A stretch of 64,000 nucleotides of DNA from Sesamum alatum (lineage: Eukaryota > Streptophyta > Magnoliopsida > Lamiales > Pedaliaceae), in assembly GCA_034509735.1 (NCBI GenBank), contig JACGWO010000008.1:11047864-11111863 (forward strand), given 5' to 3'. Made by a program: the position numbers and the translations under genes. The notes under the pieces are model-generated. The model did not search any database and was not told the DNA's origin. It saw nothing but the letters and a program-made list of their open reading frames with translations. This document shows positions 11,638-21,619 of the stretch, in pieces; within the stretch, counting starts at the first letter, position 1; each line of letters opens with the position of its first letter.

Positions 11638-12960
11638 TAGAGATGACAATTTCAATTCGGACTCGGGAAATCCGATCCGGACCCGCCCCGTATGGGGCGC
11701 GCCTGGGACCCAAATTTTTGGGGCCGGAGCGAGTTTGGGGCATAAAAGACTTGCCCCGGTCGAGTCCGGGGCGGGGTACGAGTCCTGTCCAAAACCCACC
11801 CCGACCCCGCCCCTTTTTTATTATATATTATTAATATATATTATAAATAAAAAAATTATAGTATTATATATAAATCCTAAATAAGTTTTGCATGTACCCA
11901 ACTCTATATAAGAAATAAAAAAAATAAAAAATTAGTTGATAAGAAATTTAACGATTATTTTAAATTTTTAATTGAAAAACTATATAGTCCATATTAAGTT
12001 ATTTAAATCTAAATTGAATATTAATGTATTCTTTGTATAATATAATTCATTGTAAATCTTAAAATGATGTTACTTGAAGAGAAGATTAATAATTTAGATA
12101 AACATATTATTTGTCTTATACAATTCATTTTAGATATATATATATATGTTATTATATAATGAGATCAAAAAGTTTAATTAACCATTACGATATCTTAAAA
12201 TCCAGCCACCCGATTCATACCAAATTTTAATATATATAAGTCTATTTCCATTAAATCATATTAGACAGTACGATTTAAAATCGCATGGTTTGATTCAACG
12301 ATACACCGTTTTAAATTATTACTCTTTTGTTCCGAGTACGATATCTCAACATCCGTATACCCAATAAGTCTAAAATATACCAAATGTATTTTTCTGTAAG
12401 TTTAATCATATCTAATGGTTTGATCTGAATTTTAACGGTCCGATTAACTCATGTTGTTCAACAATATAAGATGATAGTTACATCAATGTAATATTAACAT
12501 TTATAAATCTACAAATTTATTGCATATTGTGAACATATACCAATCTCAACTATAAATATTTTTATGAATTTTAACTGCATAGATCCATAAAATGGATATT
12601 TTCTACAATATTAAATTGTTCAATATAAATTTTTTTATTTTTTAGTATATTTTATTAATTGTATTACTACTAAACTAATTAATAGTTTATATTTATAACA
12701 ATAAATTGAAATATTATATTATATATTTAATATTTTGATAATTAATATAATAATTTTTATTATTAAAAAGTGTAATATATTTTAGGGATGTTATGCATGA
12801 AAGTATTTTTTAATTTCTTGTGTTTAAGAAATAAAAAAATGACACAAAAAATATTAATAAATTTGTGATGGGTTGGGGCGGGGCGAGATGGGGCCGCGGT
12901 GGCGGGACGGGTCTTGGGTTCGGACGAATCCGTATCAGACCCGCCCCGTTGTCATCCCTA
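11638..12960. mobile_element. Non-autonomous hAT element with perfect 8-bp target duplication
   Basis: The element begins TAGAGATGACAA and ends TTGTCATCCCTA, imperfect inverted termini that continue into GC-rich arms (CGGACCCGCCCCG at about 11679-11691 against CAGACCCGCCCCG at about 12936-12948). It is flanked by the direct repeat CTTCTAAG at 11630-11637 and 12961-12968; 8 bp is diagnostic of the hAT superfamily. The 1.3-kb interior is very AT-rich with no transposase, so it depends on a transposase in trans. Small frames inside the GC-rich arms are chance. It lies within the broken host coding remnant. Confidence 0.88.
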
Positions 12961-13125
12961 CTTCTAAGTGTTTCACTGCTTCATTATTTATTTATTTATT
13001 TATTTGTTTTTTGGTCCAGAAACCTCATCATTGATTGTGCAATCTCCATTCCTTTATCACATATTTCAAGTTCTGTCTACTTCAAAAAGTTCATCCATAT
13101 TCTTTATGCAATGAAAATTTAAAGT

Positions 13126-13473
13126 AACGCAAAAGATTAAATTTTGAAAATTAAAAATATTAACAACAAGAAAAGAAAATATTACTTGCATACAATTTTG
13201 ACAACCCAAAATTCTCTTTTCGTCCAGGATGAGGTTCGTAAAGGTGCTGATTGCCTATACGTGTAACGTATCCCCAAAATTTCACTAATATAATAGCTTG
13301 ATCGACCACATGAAAAGCAAGATTCTTTAGAATTTGAAGGGCTACTAGACATTTTGGGATAAAAACATTATAACACTAAGTATTTTAAATATTATTGTCG
13401 AAAAAATTGAGTGGCCCGAATTTGAACTATTACATGAGCGGAAAGTGACAAGAAAATACTTTTTGTTTGAAAA
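13126..13473. other. Intergenic sequence, nothing recognised
   Basis: This short stretch between the coding remnant and the MULE target duplication contains no reading frame with recognisable similarity and no repeat ends. Confidence 0.4.
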
Positions 13474-14087
13474 TAATTTTTTGGTCAAATGTCGTTGTTA
13501 GTCCTCATTTTTTGTTTGTATCCTACTTTAATCCTTTATCTTTTAAATGCACTTTATCAGTCTTTCATCTTTTAAATTTGTCGCATTAAAGTCATTGACC
13601 GTTAGATTTAACGGAATCTAAATTATAAAGGACGTAATATTCCATTGAAAGAGGATAAAATTAAAAAAAGCCAAGTTCCATTATATATTATTCTTCCTTA
13701 TAATACTTACCTAACGTATTATAATCTTATTTATATGAAAAAGTTACATAAAATTTTACAAAATCACAAGACTTGTATAAAATAAATGTCATTGCATCAT
13801 CGAGACAATTAGAATTTATTTAATGAAGGGATTGCAATCGAATAGAGAATACATCAGAACGTATCTAGACTCACTTTGTCCAAGAGCGCAAAAAATGTTG
13901 AAAAAATTTAAATATGAATTTAGGGCCGGCATACATTGGTGCACATGCTTAGTAATTTTGAATTTACTTACGTTTTTTTTTTTTTTTTTGGGTGAAATGT
14001 AAGTGTATTCATCCAAAGAATATTTACAAAATACTCCAGGCATACCCGGAGAGATATAAAAGGTCCACAAAGTGGACTATCGTGCGA

Positions 14088-17000
14088 TCAAAATCCGTAT
14101 GGAAAAAGTGCAAAAATGATCCTACAGACTGTAATTTTAATACAAGCTATAAGACCATCGGGATTTGGAGCTTTGCTTTCAAAGATGATTTCGTTTCGGT
14201 GCCTCCAAAGGCTGTAAACCGTGCATGCCAAAGCAAGGGTTCTCGCTTTGTTCTGCACAGAGGAGCCCATCTTCTCTTTCTTTAACCACTTGATCGCACT
14301 ATGAAGAGTGGACATATGACGCGTGATGCCGAGCCACTGTCGGATGTTAGACCAAACATGGTCACTGAATGGACATGCAAAGAAAAGGTGGCCGGTTGAT
14401 TCCATCGTATTGATGCATAATGAGCAAGAGTGTTCCTCATCAAGGAAATCAAGTCTGTCCCTTGTTGCAAGTCTTCCTCTAAGTCCAAGCCATAAAATAA
14501 ATGAGTACTTCGGCGGGATGAAAGCTCTCCAAATTGCTGCTTTCCATGGCTGTCTCGCGCATTTTGGCCTAAAGTACTCATAGGCTTTGGATGTCTGAAG
14601 TCCCTTAAGGCTGGACCACGCTGTCATACTCTCAACCGCTGTCCCTGTTGTACCAAATGCGGTGATAAGTCTGTCCCGAATATCGGCAAGCCGTCGGAGG
14701 AGTGGTGAATCACCCTTCTTTGGTTGCCAGTCCCAAATTGAGCTGCCCCTAAGGTATACACTGTTTACCCACTGCACCCACAATGTGTCTGCTTTGCGGT
14801 GAATGTTCCATAAGACTCGTGCAAGGAGGGCCATATTCCATGACTGAATATGTCGAATACCAAGACCTCCTTCTTCTTTGGGGTGGCAAACTTCCTCCCA
14901 TGCTACAGGTGCTCTCCTAGAGTTCCATAGGAAGTTCCTGCACAGTCGGTGTATTTTCTCAATGACGGTTGTTGGAAGGGGAAGGTTTGGAGCCAGAAGC
15001 ACTCCACACCCTGAATGACCGAACGAATAAGTTCCAGCCGGCCTGCGAATGATAGAGACTTTGCTGCCCATTTTGAAATGCTGCTGGCAATTTTATCCAC
15101 AAGCGGTGAGTAATCTCTAACTGAAAGCCGCTGTGCTGCTAGGGGAATCCCTAGGTATCTGACGGGCATCTCACCTCTTGCAAACTCCGTCCTTTCAAGA
15201 ATACCTTGTAGCTCATTGTCTTGTATGCCGCCGTAAAAATGCTAGACTTTGAGGTGTTGACAGTAAGGCCGGAGACGTCTCTAAACTCTTGGAGGCATTC
15301 CATCAAAATGTGGATAGATGGAAGGTCACCACGGGAGAAAAGCATGAGATCATCGGCAAAGAGAAGGTGAGTGATCTTCAGCTTCTCACACTTCGGGTGG
15401 AAGTTGAATTCTGAGTCCGATGTTCTCTTCTTGATCAGTCGCGAGAAATACTCCATGCAAAGAAGGAAGAGGGCCGGTGACATTGGGTCTCCTTGCCTAA
15501 GACCTCTCTTTCCCGGGAAAAACCCATGGAGGGAACCATTCAAGGCCACTGAAAAAGAAGTAGTGGAGACACATTCCATAATCCATGTAATAAAGACAGT
15601 CGGAAAACCATACCCGTGGAGGACTTGTGAAAGGAAAGTCCATGAGACCGAGTCAAATGCCTTTCGTAGGTCCACGTTGATGGTACAACGAGGTGAAATC
15701 CGTTTCCTCGTGTACTGTCACACCATTTCTTGGGCCAAGAAAATATTGTCCGTTATGCTCCGTCCCCAACGAAGGCAGCCTGGCTTCGGTCAATAAGATG
15801 TTCCAGGATAGGGCCCAGCCGGTCTGCAATGATCTTCGTGATAGCCTTGTAGATCACATTGCAGCAAGAAATAGGGCGGTAGTCAGCAACTGTCGGTGAA
15901 TGCTCTGATTTGGGCACAAGGGCAATGATGCTGTGGTTGAGCTGCCGTAATAACCGCAGTCCTAAAGAAGTCCACCACAGCCGTGCAAGCTTGGTCCCCC
16001 ACAATATTCCATGCTTTCTTGAAAAAGCATGATGAATAACCGTCCGGCCCAGGCGCTTTGTTGTCACAGATATGAAATATTGCTTGCTTTACCTCCAAAG
16101 GTGTGACTGCCCGACAAAGCTCTAGTGCATGCTCGGTAGAAAGCTTCGGCCCCCATTCAAACACATCATTGTCCACCGGCAGGGTCCGAGCCTCAGTACC
16201 CAACAGTAAGGTGAAGTAATCGGTGAATTCCCGCCCGATATCCTCAGCCGACGTGATGGTGGATCCATCACTTTTACTGATCGCCATGATAGAGCTCCTT
16301 GCGGTGTTCCTCTTGACCATATCATGGAAGAATTTCGTGTTTTTGTCCCCCATTTTCAAGTGGTGGATCTTTGCTTTCTGATAATAGAATTGTCTTTCTG
16401 CTTCGGCAAGGAAAGTCGCCTTCTTCCTGAGATAACCCAATGAGCCTCTAATCGTTACATTTTCAGGATCGGATTCGAGTTGAACCTGTGCATCTTGTAG
16501 GGCAAGGTCCGCCTCCTTAGCCCGAACTGAAATGTGGCTATAATGCAAGTTGTTGAAAGCCTTGAGGGGGCCCTTCAATACCTTCAATTTTCTGCAAAGG
16601 CTGAATTGGGCCGTTCCCTCAACATTCATGCTCCAATGACTTTCAACGGTAGCCAAGAAGTCCGGATGATCTGCCCACATGTTAAAGAATCGAAAAGGTT
16701 TAGGCTTGGGGGCAGGAGGGTCGAATAAGGAAACAATACCCGGTGAATGGTCGGATAGGCATCCGGGAGGACTGAAATGTGCACCACAGTGTAGTCCGGC
16801 TTCCAGCCATTCATTATTCAGGAGCACTCTGTCAAGCTTGCACCAAACTGGGTTGTTATCATTGTTGGAAGACCAAGTAAAATAACAGCTGGTTGTTGGG
16901 GCGTCATGTAATCCGAGTGCAAGGCAACAATCAACGAAATCCTTGAGCTCATACCATGTCGGAACAACCCCAAACTGTTTTTCCTCCGGTGATTTTACAC

Positions 17001-17425
17001 AGTTGAAGTCCCCAAGTATAAGCCATGGCATGCTCAACGGCTGACCAAGCTCCAAGAGTTTGTCCCACATGCTCCTTCTATTAACAACAGTATAGAGCCC
17101 ATAAGTGAATGAAACATAGAAGGAGAGTCGGGAAGACTTATCTGTTACACGACAATGGATAACTTGTGGTGAGATGTCTTCAGGATGAAGGTCAATAACG
17201 GCCGGATTCCAGATGACAAGGATACGTCCCCAGTGATAGCGTCAAAATTGTTGGTTTGGCACCATCCCGGGAATGACCGGTGGATGATACGTGGAATGGC
17301 CGATGCATGAAGTTTGTCTCCAAAATGCCCAAGAGACAAAGACGGTTGTTCTTGATGAGGTGGGCTACCCCATTGTGTTTGAGAGGCCGGTTGAAGCCTC
17401 TCACGTTCCAAAAACCGATCTTCAT
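14088..17425 (-). pseudogene. LINE ORF2: endonuclease, reverse transcriptase, zf-RVT, frameshifted
   Basis: ORF2 would provide the nicking endonuclease and the reverse transcriptase for target-primed integration. It starts at ATG 17425 (MKIGFWNVRGFNRPLK; typical WNVRG endonuclease start) and passes two frame changes near 17330 and 17240. It continues 17070-15883 with LILGDFNCV and a SDHSPGIV motif, then RT from about 16060 (ADYRPISCCNVIYK). Motif A is in LRKAFDSVSW (about 15670), motif B GLRQGDPMSPALF and motif C FADDLMLF (about 15355-15335). Further frame changes fall near 15940, 15720, 15165 and 14990. The C terminus carries PPKYSFILWLGLRGRLATRD and a Cys/His cluster (CSLCINTMESTGHLFFACPF), the zf-RVT region, and ends at 14088. 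Catalytic motifs survive but at least six frameshifts disable it. Confidence 0.88.
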
Positions 17426-18999
17426 GTGGAGTGGGGAGGTGCAACACCTCCCGGCTTCATTTTCTGTTTTAGAGCAATCAGAACAATAAGATCAGTTAGA
17501 GACGGAGAACCTGAGTCACTGGTAGAACTTGCGGAGTCTGCCGGTGAGTGCTCCTCGAGAACAGCCCGTCGTGCTTGCATGGTCAGCCCTTGGCCGTCTT
17601 GGCCGGCTGAAGTATCTTGCTGCCTGGGCGGGCTAGGCTGGGCCTGCGCCTCGGTAACGGCCGCAGGGATGCACACTTGTTGCTGCACCGGCCCCTGCCG
17701 GTCCTGCCCATCATTGCCGGCAGTTGGGGAAATTTTCTGCTGGTACTGTTGTTGGCTGCGTTTCTGATTTTTGTTCCGGCGGCGCACTAAAGTCCATTCT
17801 GAATCCTGCAATTGCTTTGGGCCAACCGTCTTAACGGTTGCAGCAGTAGTAGTGGCAGCAGCGGCAGCCGGTGGTTGGGTGCCTTTGCATGAATCGTTCA
17901 AGTGCCCAAAACGGTGACACTCCGAGCAGAATTTGGGTGTAAACTCATAAACCACCGGCTGCTTCCGAATCGTCCCGTTCGGGAGGAAAAACTCTACTTG
18001 TTCTACCAACTTCTTTGATGCATCAACCTCGACCAAGATACGGGCGTATGAGACACGTCCCATCGACATTGTTAATGAGTCCATCGCAATGGGCGTGCCC
18101 AATCTCGATCCAATTTTCCCCAAGGCATTAGGATGCCAACATTCAAGCGGTAGTGAGGGGAAGATGGCCCAAACCGGTGTAATACTGATATCATCTTCTT
18201 TAAACTCGAAACAATCCGGCATATTTTTCAGAAGTAGTGGCCGGCCGTAGACAAAATATGGGCCACCGGCCAAGGTGCGTTGCCTGTCCTCGTCACGGGC
18301 AAATCTGAAAACTAGCCATCCACTGTCATGCTGGTGGAAAGAGGCCCCCCAAGACTGAGCGAGAGATCGTATAGCCTTGAGCCCCGGGAACTTACCGGCA
18401 ATGTAACCCACTAGGCACTGTCCCAGTTTTGCTCGTACGTCCACCAAATCATTCGGCTGAAGAGTAAGGGGACCATCCTCAACCGTGAATTTAGTGAGCT
18501 TATTATCGGAGGAGAGTTTGCGGTTGTTGTGGAAAAGGCCAGCAAAGGATGTCTTTGGCAGGCCGGTAGTGTTGGGGGCGGCCTGCTTACTCTGCTCCGT
18601 TACCTCTGTTTGTTGGCCGGAGCTGATGGGGGCATGGCTAGGAAGCACATGTTTTGCAGTAGGAGGGGGGGGAGTCTCCATTTTGGAAATAAATTCATGA
18701 AAAAGAGAGGGACCAACCTGGGTTCCAGGCTTAGTTGCATCCATGGCCGAACAGGTTGCAGGTTGGCCGGCAGTGATCGGCAGGCCGGCAGTTGTTGCAG
18801 GTTGGCCGGCATTTTCAATCCCCTTGCCGGAGACCGGTGCAGTGGAAGGCTGAGCAGACTTAAGTTGGCTGGAGGCAGCTGAGGAAGAAGCCTTTTCAGC
18901 AGCAAACTTGGTCTTCTTTTGCTTGGCCATGGCAGGATGCAAGGCCAAGGAGGAAAGGTCAGCTGTTGGTGCAGCAGGTGCAGGTTGCTGCAGCACCAA
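17422..18999 (-). CDS. LINE ORF1: gag-like protein, DUF4283 and zinc knuckle, 525 aa
   Basis: This is the open ORF1 of the LINE, the RNA-binding partner that forms ribonucleoprotein with ORF2. Residues 1 to about 165 are low in complexity and rich in Ala, Pro, Gln and Thr. A DUF4283-like core follows (about 170-310: LGQCLVGYIAGKFP, SWGASFHQHDSGWLVFRFA, GGPYFVYGRPLLLK). A CX2CX4HX4C zinc knuckle (CSECHRFGHLNDSC) lies near residue 365, before a Gln-rich C-terminal tail. The first Met is at 18999, but the Met 23 codons later (MAKQKKTK) is an equally good start. The stop TGA at 17424-17422 overlaps the ORF2 ATG as ATGA. Several long frames on the opposite strand are shadows. Confidence 0.85.
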   Translation of the reverse strand: MVLQQPAPAAPTADLSSLALHPAMAKQKKTKFAAEKASSSAASSQLKSAQPSTAPVSGKGIENAGQPATTAGLPITAGQPATCSAMDATKPGTQVGPSLFHEFISKMETPPPPTAKHVLPSHAPISSGQQTEVTEQSKQAAPNTTGLPKTSFAGLFHNNRKLSSDNKLTKFTVEDGPLTLQPNDLVDVRAKLGQCLVGYIAGKFPGLKAIRSLAQSWGASFHQHDSGWLVFRFARDEDRQRTLAGGPYFVYGRPLLLKNMPDCFEFKEDDISITPVWAIFPSLPLECWHPNALGKIGSRLGTPIAMDSLTMSMGRVSYARILVEVDASKKLVEQVEFFLPNGTIRKQPVVYEFTPKFCSECHRFGHLNDSCKGTQPPAAAAATTTAATVKTVGPKQLQDSEWTLVRRRNKNQKRSQQQYQQKISPTAGNDGQDRQGPVQQQVCIPAAVTEAQAQPSPPRQQDTSAGQDGQGLTMQARRAVLEEHSPADSASSTSDSGSPSLTDLIVLIALKQKMKPGGVAPPHST

Positions 19000-20244
19000 A
19001 TGGGGAAATTTGATGCAGACAGCAGCAGCAAGTCAAACAGCCTGCGGTCCTTGGGCAGAGGGCTGGTTCCAGAAGTGGAAAATGCAGGCAAAGCAGCCAA
19101 AAAGTTGCAGGCAGTGTAGGCACAAATGGGGCAAGTGCTCACCTACCTCCGGTTGCCTGAAATTGCTGGGGAAATGGCCGGAAAAAACTCAGAAAAACCA
19201 GGTACCTCAGCACTTCAATATACCGAAAATAAATCGGTGAAAATGTTGGGGAGAAGTAGGTGCCAAGAATGATCAGAACGGATAACAGAAAACCAGCAGC
19301 AGCAGCAGCAAAGGCTTGACGGAAACTGGCAGACTGTGTTAGCTTTGCAGAAATCCGGCAACAGAGGCTTAAACTCCGGCCAAACTAACTCAAAACCGAA
19401 AATAAATCGGTAAAGACGAAGAGCATCTGCTGTAGTCGAGCTTAATCGGAACAATATTGCAGAAAATTGAAGAGAAATCCATTAGAGAGCATGTCCATTG
19501 TGAGGCACTCTAGAGAGCATTTTCCTAGAGAGAGAATTCTCTTGACCTCACGAATTTACTTACGTTTGACCTTATTTTAGGTAGTTATAAGTTTGCAGAG
19601 TACAATTGTAGGAATAAGCTCAATAGAAACTACTATTAATGTTGATTGACTTTCAATTAGTGTCGACTTCATTAAGTAGTTTAAATGTTGCGTTACATTA
19701 AGTTCTTGTAAAGTGTTGCGAGATAATAACTTGTGAAGAAAAAAAGAGAAATTACCAAAGTTAGAAAAAGTACATAATGTTAAATATACAAATATTTTTG
19801 TAGGCATTAGTGACAAATTGATGTTGATTTTTTTAATGCAAAATAACTTATAGTACGTGATGTGATATCATTATAATGGCATTTGAGTTTTATTTTTTGC
19901 AAGTGATTTTATGTTTTATTATGGGGAGAATTATAATGATATTTAATTTATACATAGACTTGTGATTCTTTAAAAAAATTTGTATTATTTTTATACAAAT
20001 ATGATTATAATACGTTAGGTAAATATTTTAATAAAGAATAACATAGGAATTTGGAATTTTCAATTTACCCTTTTCAATGGAATGTTTCATCACAATTTAG
20101 ATTCTGTTAAATCTAATGGTCAAGCACTTTAATGAGACAAATTTAAGAGATGAGGGACTGTTAAAGTGCATTTAAAAGATGAGGACTAAAGTGGGACAAA
20201 AACAAGAGATGGGGAATTAACAACGAGATTTGGCCTAATTTTTT

Positions 20245-20454
20245 CCTGAATTGTACTTTTAGAATCTCAATAATTATTTATTTAAAAACCATATTTTTTT
20301 AGAATAATAATTCTTATATATTTTAACAGTTACAAAAAATATATAATTATTTAAATTATTATCGTAACGAAATAAATAATTTTCACTAAATGTATACCAC
20401 ATATGCTTATTTTCATCTTATTGTCATTAGTGGTGATACCCCTAAACTATTTTC
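20245..20454. other. AT-rich flank of the MULE, nothing recognised
   Basis: Short AT-rich sequence between the MULE target duplication and the first LTR-like remnant; no feature seen. Confidence 0.4.
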
Positions 20455-21190
20455 TTAAAGCCCAACATAAAGGAAACGGACCACCACTAGTCAGTCCAAC
20501 AGATCTAATCCTCCTGACCTATGAGCACGGTACCAAAATCCATAATTTCTGCATTACACTAACCCGGTAGGGCCCGAAAACAAGTTCAGTACAATAATAT
20601 GACTCAACAATCAATAGGTATCCATGTCAGACAAATTTCCAATATCCGAAACCATATCATATTGAAAAATCTCCAACTAACTCTGCCTATATTGGTGGGA
20701 ACCAATTTGTCAGGCAACAAGTATCCAACTATAGATTTTATGGTAAGAGTCCTTTCAACAGTCATATCTCAGTCCAGATAAATCCAAATTGTGGTCTGAT
20801 GCTTCTATTACAAAGCCAACATCCCGTGGCTTTCCAACAGTATGCGATTTTTCCTATATAAATTTCCAATTCGCTCCAAAGCCTCCTATAAATAGAGCTC
20901 ATGGTGCGGTCACAATTGTAACTTGACTACTTACGCTCTGCACTTTTGCTATGCTTGTCAACAACACTCATCACCTTGCTCATTTTTTGCACCCCACACA
21001 CATTTTCACTTACATTTCAATATTTTGTCACTTCACACCAATTAATACACCATATTCTTACGTTCTTTTCGAGTTTTCTCAATTTCTTTCTCAATAGTTT
21101 AAATATTGACTTATGCATCAGAGTTTTAATCCCTCTTTTGCAGATTAGTCCTCCTTTGAAGTTAGGATTTTCTTGAAAATCCTCATTGTG
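20455..21190 (+). mobile_element. Probable LTR remnant with core promoter, decayed LTR retrotransposon
   Basis: It contains a TATA-box region (CCTCCTATAAATAGAGCTC, TATA at 20887) followed by a pyrimidine-rich, CACA-containing segment, then CAGATTAGTCCTCC near 21142 and TGGTGCTGCGAGACCC near 21188. The same order (TATAAATAGAGG at 22021, CAGGTTAGTCCTC at 22263, TGGCGCTGCTGGACTC near 22316) occurs in the segment 21620-22330, with a copia-like RT fragment between the two. That arrangement suggests the downstream parts of two LTRs, or of two related elements. The outer edges and the upstream halves do not align by eye, so this is tentative. Confidence 0.4.
20887..20894 (+). promoter_or_regulatory. 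TATA box in LTR-like remnant
   Basis: TATAAATA in the context CCTCCTATAAATAGAGC is a textbook plant TATA box. It is followed about 50-60 bases downstream by a pyrimidine-rich stretch that could hold a transcription start. Its place in an LTR remnant suggests a retrotransposon promoter. Confidence 0.45.
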
Positions 21191-21614
21191 GTGCTGCGAG
21201 ACCCAGTATGCATCAAGTATAGATTACACTGAGTGTTTTTCACCAGTTGTAAAGACTGTTACACTACACATATTCTTGGCTATTACATCTTCCAACTCAT
21301 TGTCTATACATCAACGAGATATCAACAATGCATTTTCACATGACCATTGGGATGAAGATGTCTATATGCAGCCTCTAGAAGGATACTCATCACCTTTGGT
21401 ATTGGTGTGCAAGCTGAAACATTTTCTTTATGAATTAAATCAGGCTTTACATCAAAGGAATCATGAGCTTACTTCTAAACATGCTCACTTTGGTTTCATC
21501 CTGTCGGCCTATGATCGTTGTTTTTTTATTAAACCTTCACCTAATTGCTTCATGGTACTTGATGCCCCCATCATATCTTTTCAAGCCAAAAATCCAAATA
21601 TGGTCGAAGCCTAA
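21186..21614 (+). pseudogene. Ty1/copia reverse transcriptase fragment
   Basis: An open 142-codon frame reads through several copia RT landmarks: YTECFSPVVKTVTLHIFLAI (the usual YxETFSPVVKxxTIR block), HQRDINNAFSHDHWDEDVYM (block with DVxNAFLHGxLxEEVYM) and VCKLKHFLYELNQAL (usual VCKLxKSLYGLKQAP). The catalytic Asp in RDINNAF is kept, but the YVDD block and everything after it are absent, and no integrase precedes it. It sits between two LTR-like remnants. It is a small relic and its sequence is distinct from elements A and B. Confidence 0.7.
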
Positions 21615-21619
21615 GCCAA

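Larger units (their letters stand above)
11090..13125 (-). pseudogene. Remains of an unrecognised host gene, broken by a SINE and a hAT element
   Basis: Three minus-strand segments appear to be parts of one former coding sequence. 12961 to about 13125 and 11546-11637 read as Lys/Glu/Asn-rich, coiled-coil-like sequence (HLEASNESLKANNEHV; QKIAINLTNTK). 11281-11090 then reads LTVQPLEAKVESAEVNFAKC, a hydrophobic segment LVLAGVCLLFIINW and a stop. The hAT at 11638-12960 and the SINE at 11282-11545 sit exactly between these segments; removing each with one copy of its target duplication brings the parts together, though small frame errors remain. The reading suggests a C-terminally membrane-anchored coiled-coil protein. 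I do not recognise the family, and the N-terminal part is not identifiable. It could also be a captured gene fragment or a diverged retrocopy. Confidence 0.45.
13976..19551 (-). mobile_element. Full-length L1-like LINE with perfect 16-bp target duplication
   Basis: The element runs on the minus strand from a 5' UTR at 19551 to a poly(A) tail (plus-strand T run 13976-13989). The direct repeat GAATTTACTTACGTTT is perfect at 13960-13975 and 19552-19567, as expected for target-primed reverse transcription. It has two ORFs: ORF1 (18999-17422) still open, and ORF2 (17425 to 14088) broken by frameshifts. No RNase H domain follows the zf-RVT region. A 17-bp motif is repeated in the 5' UTR (19222-19238, 19395-19411). 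The intact duplication and open ORF1 suggest a fairly recent insertion. It lies inside a MULE. Confidence 0.93.
13483..20235. mobile_element. MULE-like element with about 300-bp inverted ends, interrupted by a LINE
   Basis: The left arm starts GGTCAAATGTCGTTGTTAGT; the right arm ends, as reverse complement, GGCCAAATCTCGTTGTTAAT. Inverted similarity continues for roughly 300 bp through CTTTTAAATGCACTTTA and TTACCTAACGTATTATAATC. The perfect direct repeat TAATTTTTT flanks it at 13474-13482 and 20236-20244, the 9-bp duplication expected of Mutator-like elements. Removing the LINE at 13976-19551 and one copy of its target duplication leaves about 1.16 kb without coding capacity, so it is non-autonomous. 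The open insertion history gives an order: MULE first, LINE second. Confidence 0.88.

Noticed and set aside
11627..11884. Plus frames at the left arm of the hAT, and 12865-13122 at the right arm
   Set aside because: Translations are Pro/Arg/Gly-rich because of the GC-rich arms, and the frames cross the element boundary into AT-rich sequence.
17280..19240. Plus-strand frames of 100-158 codons
   Set aside because: They lie opposite the LINE ORF1 and ORF2 starts, which have clear protein domains. The plus-strand translations are Cys/Trp-rich shadows.
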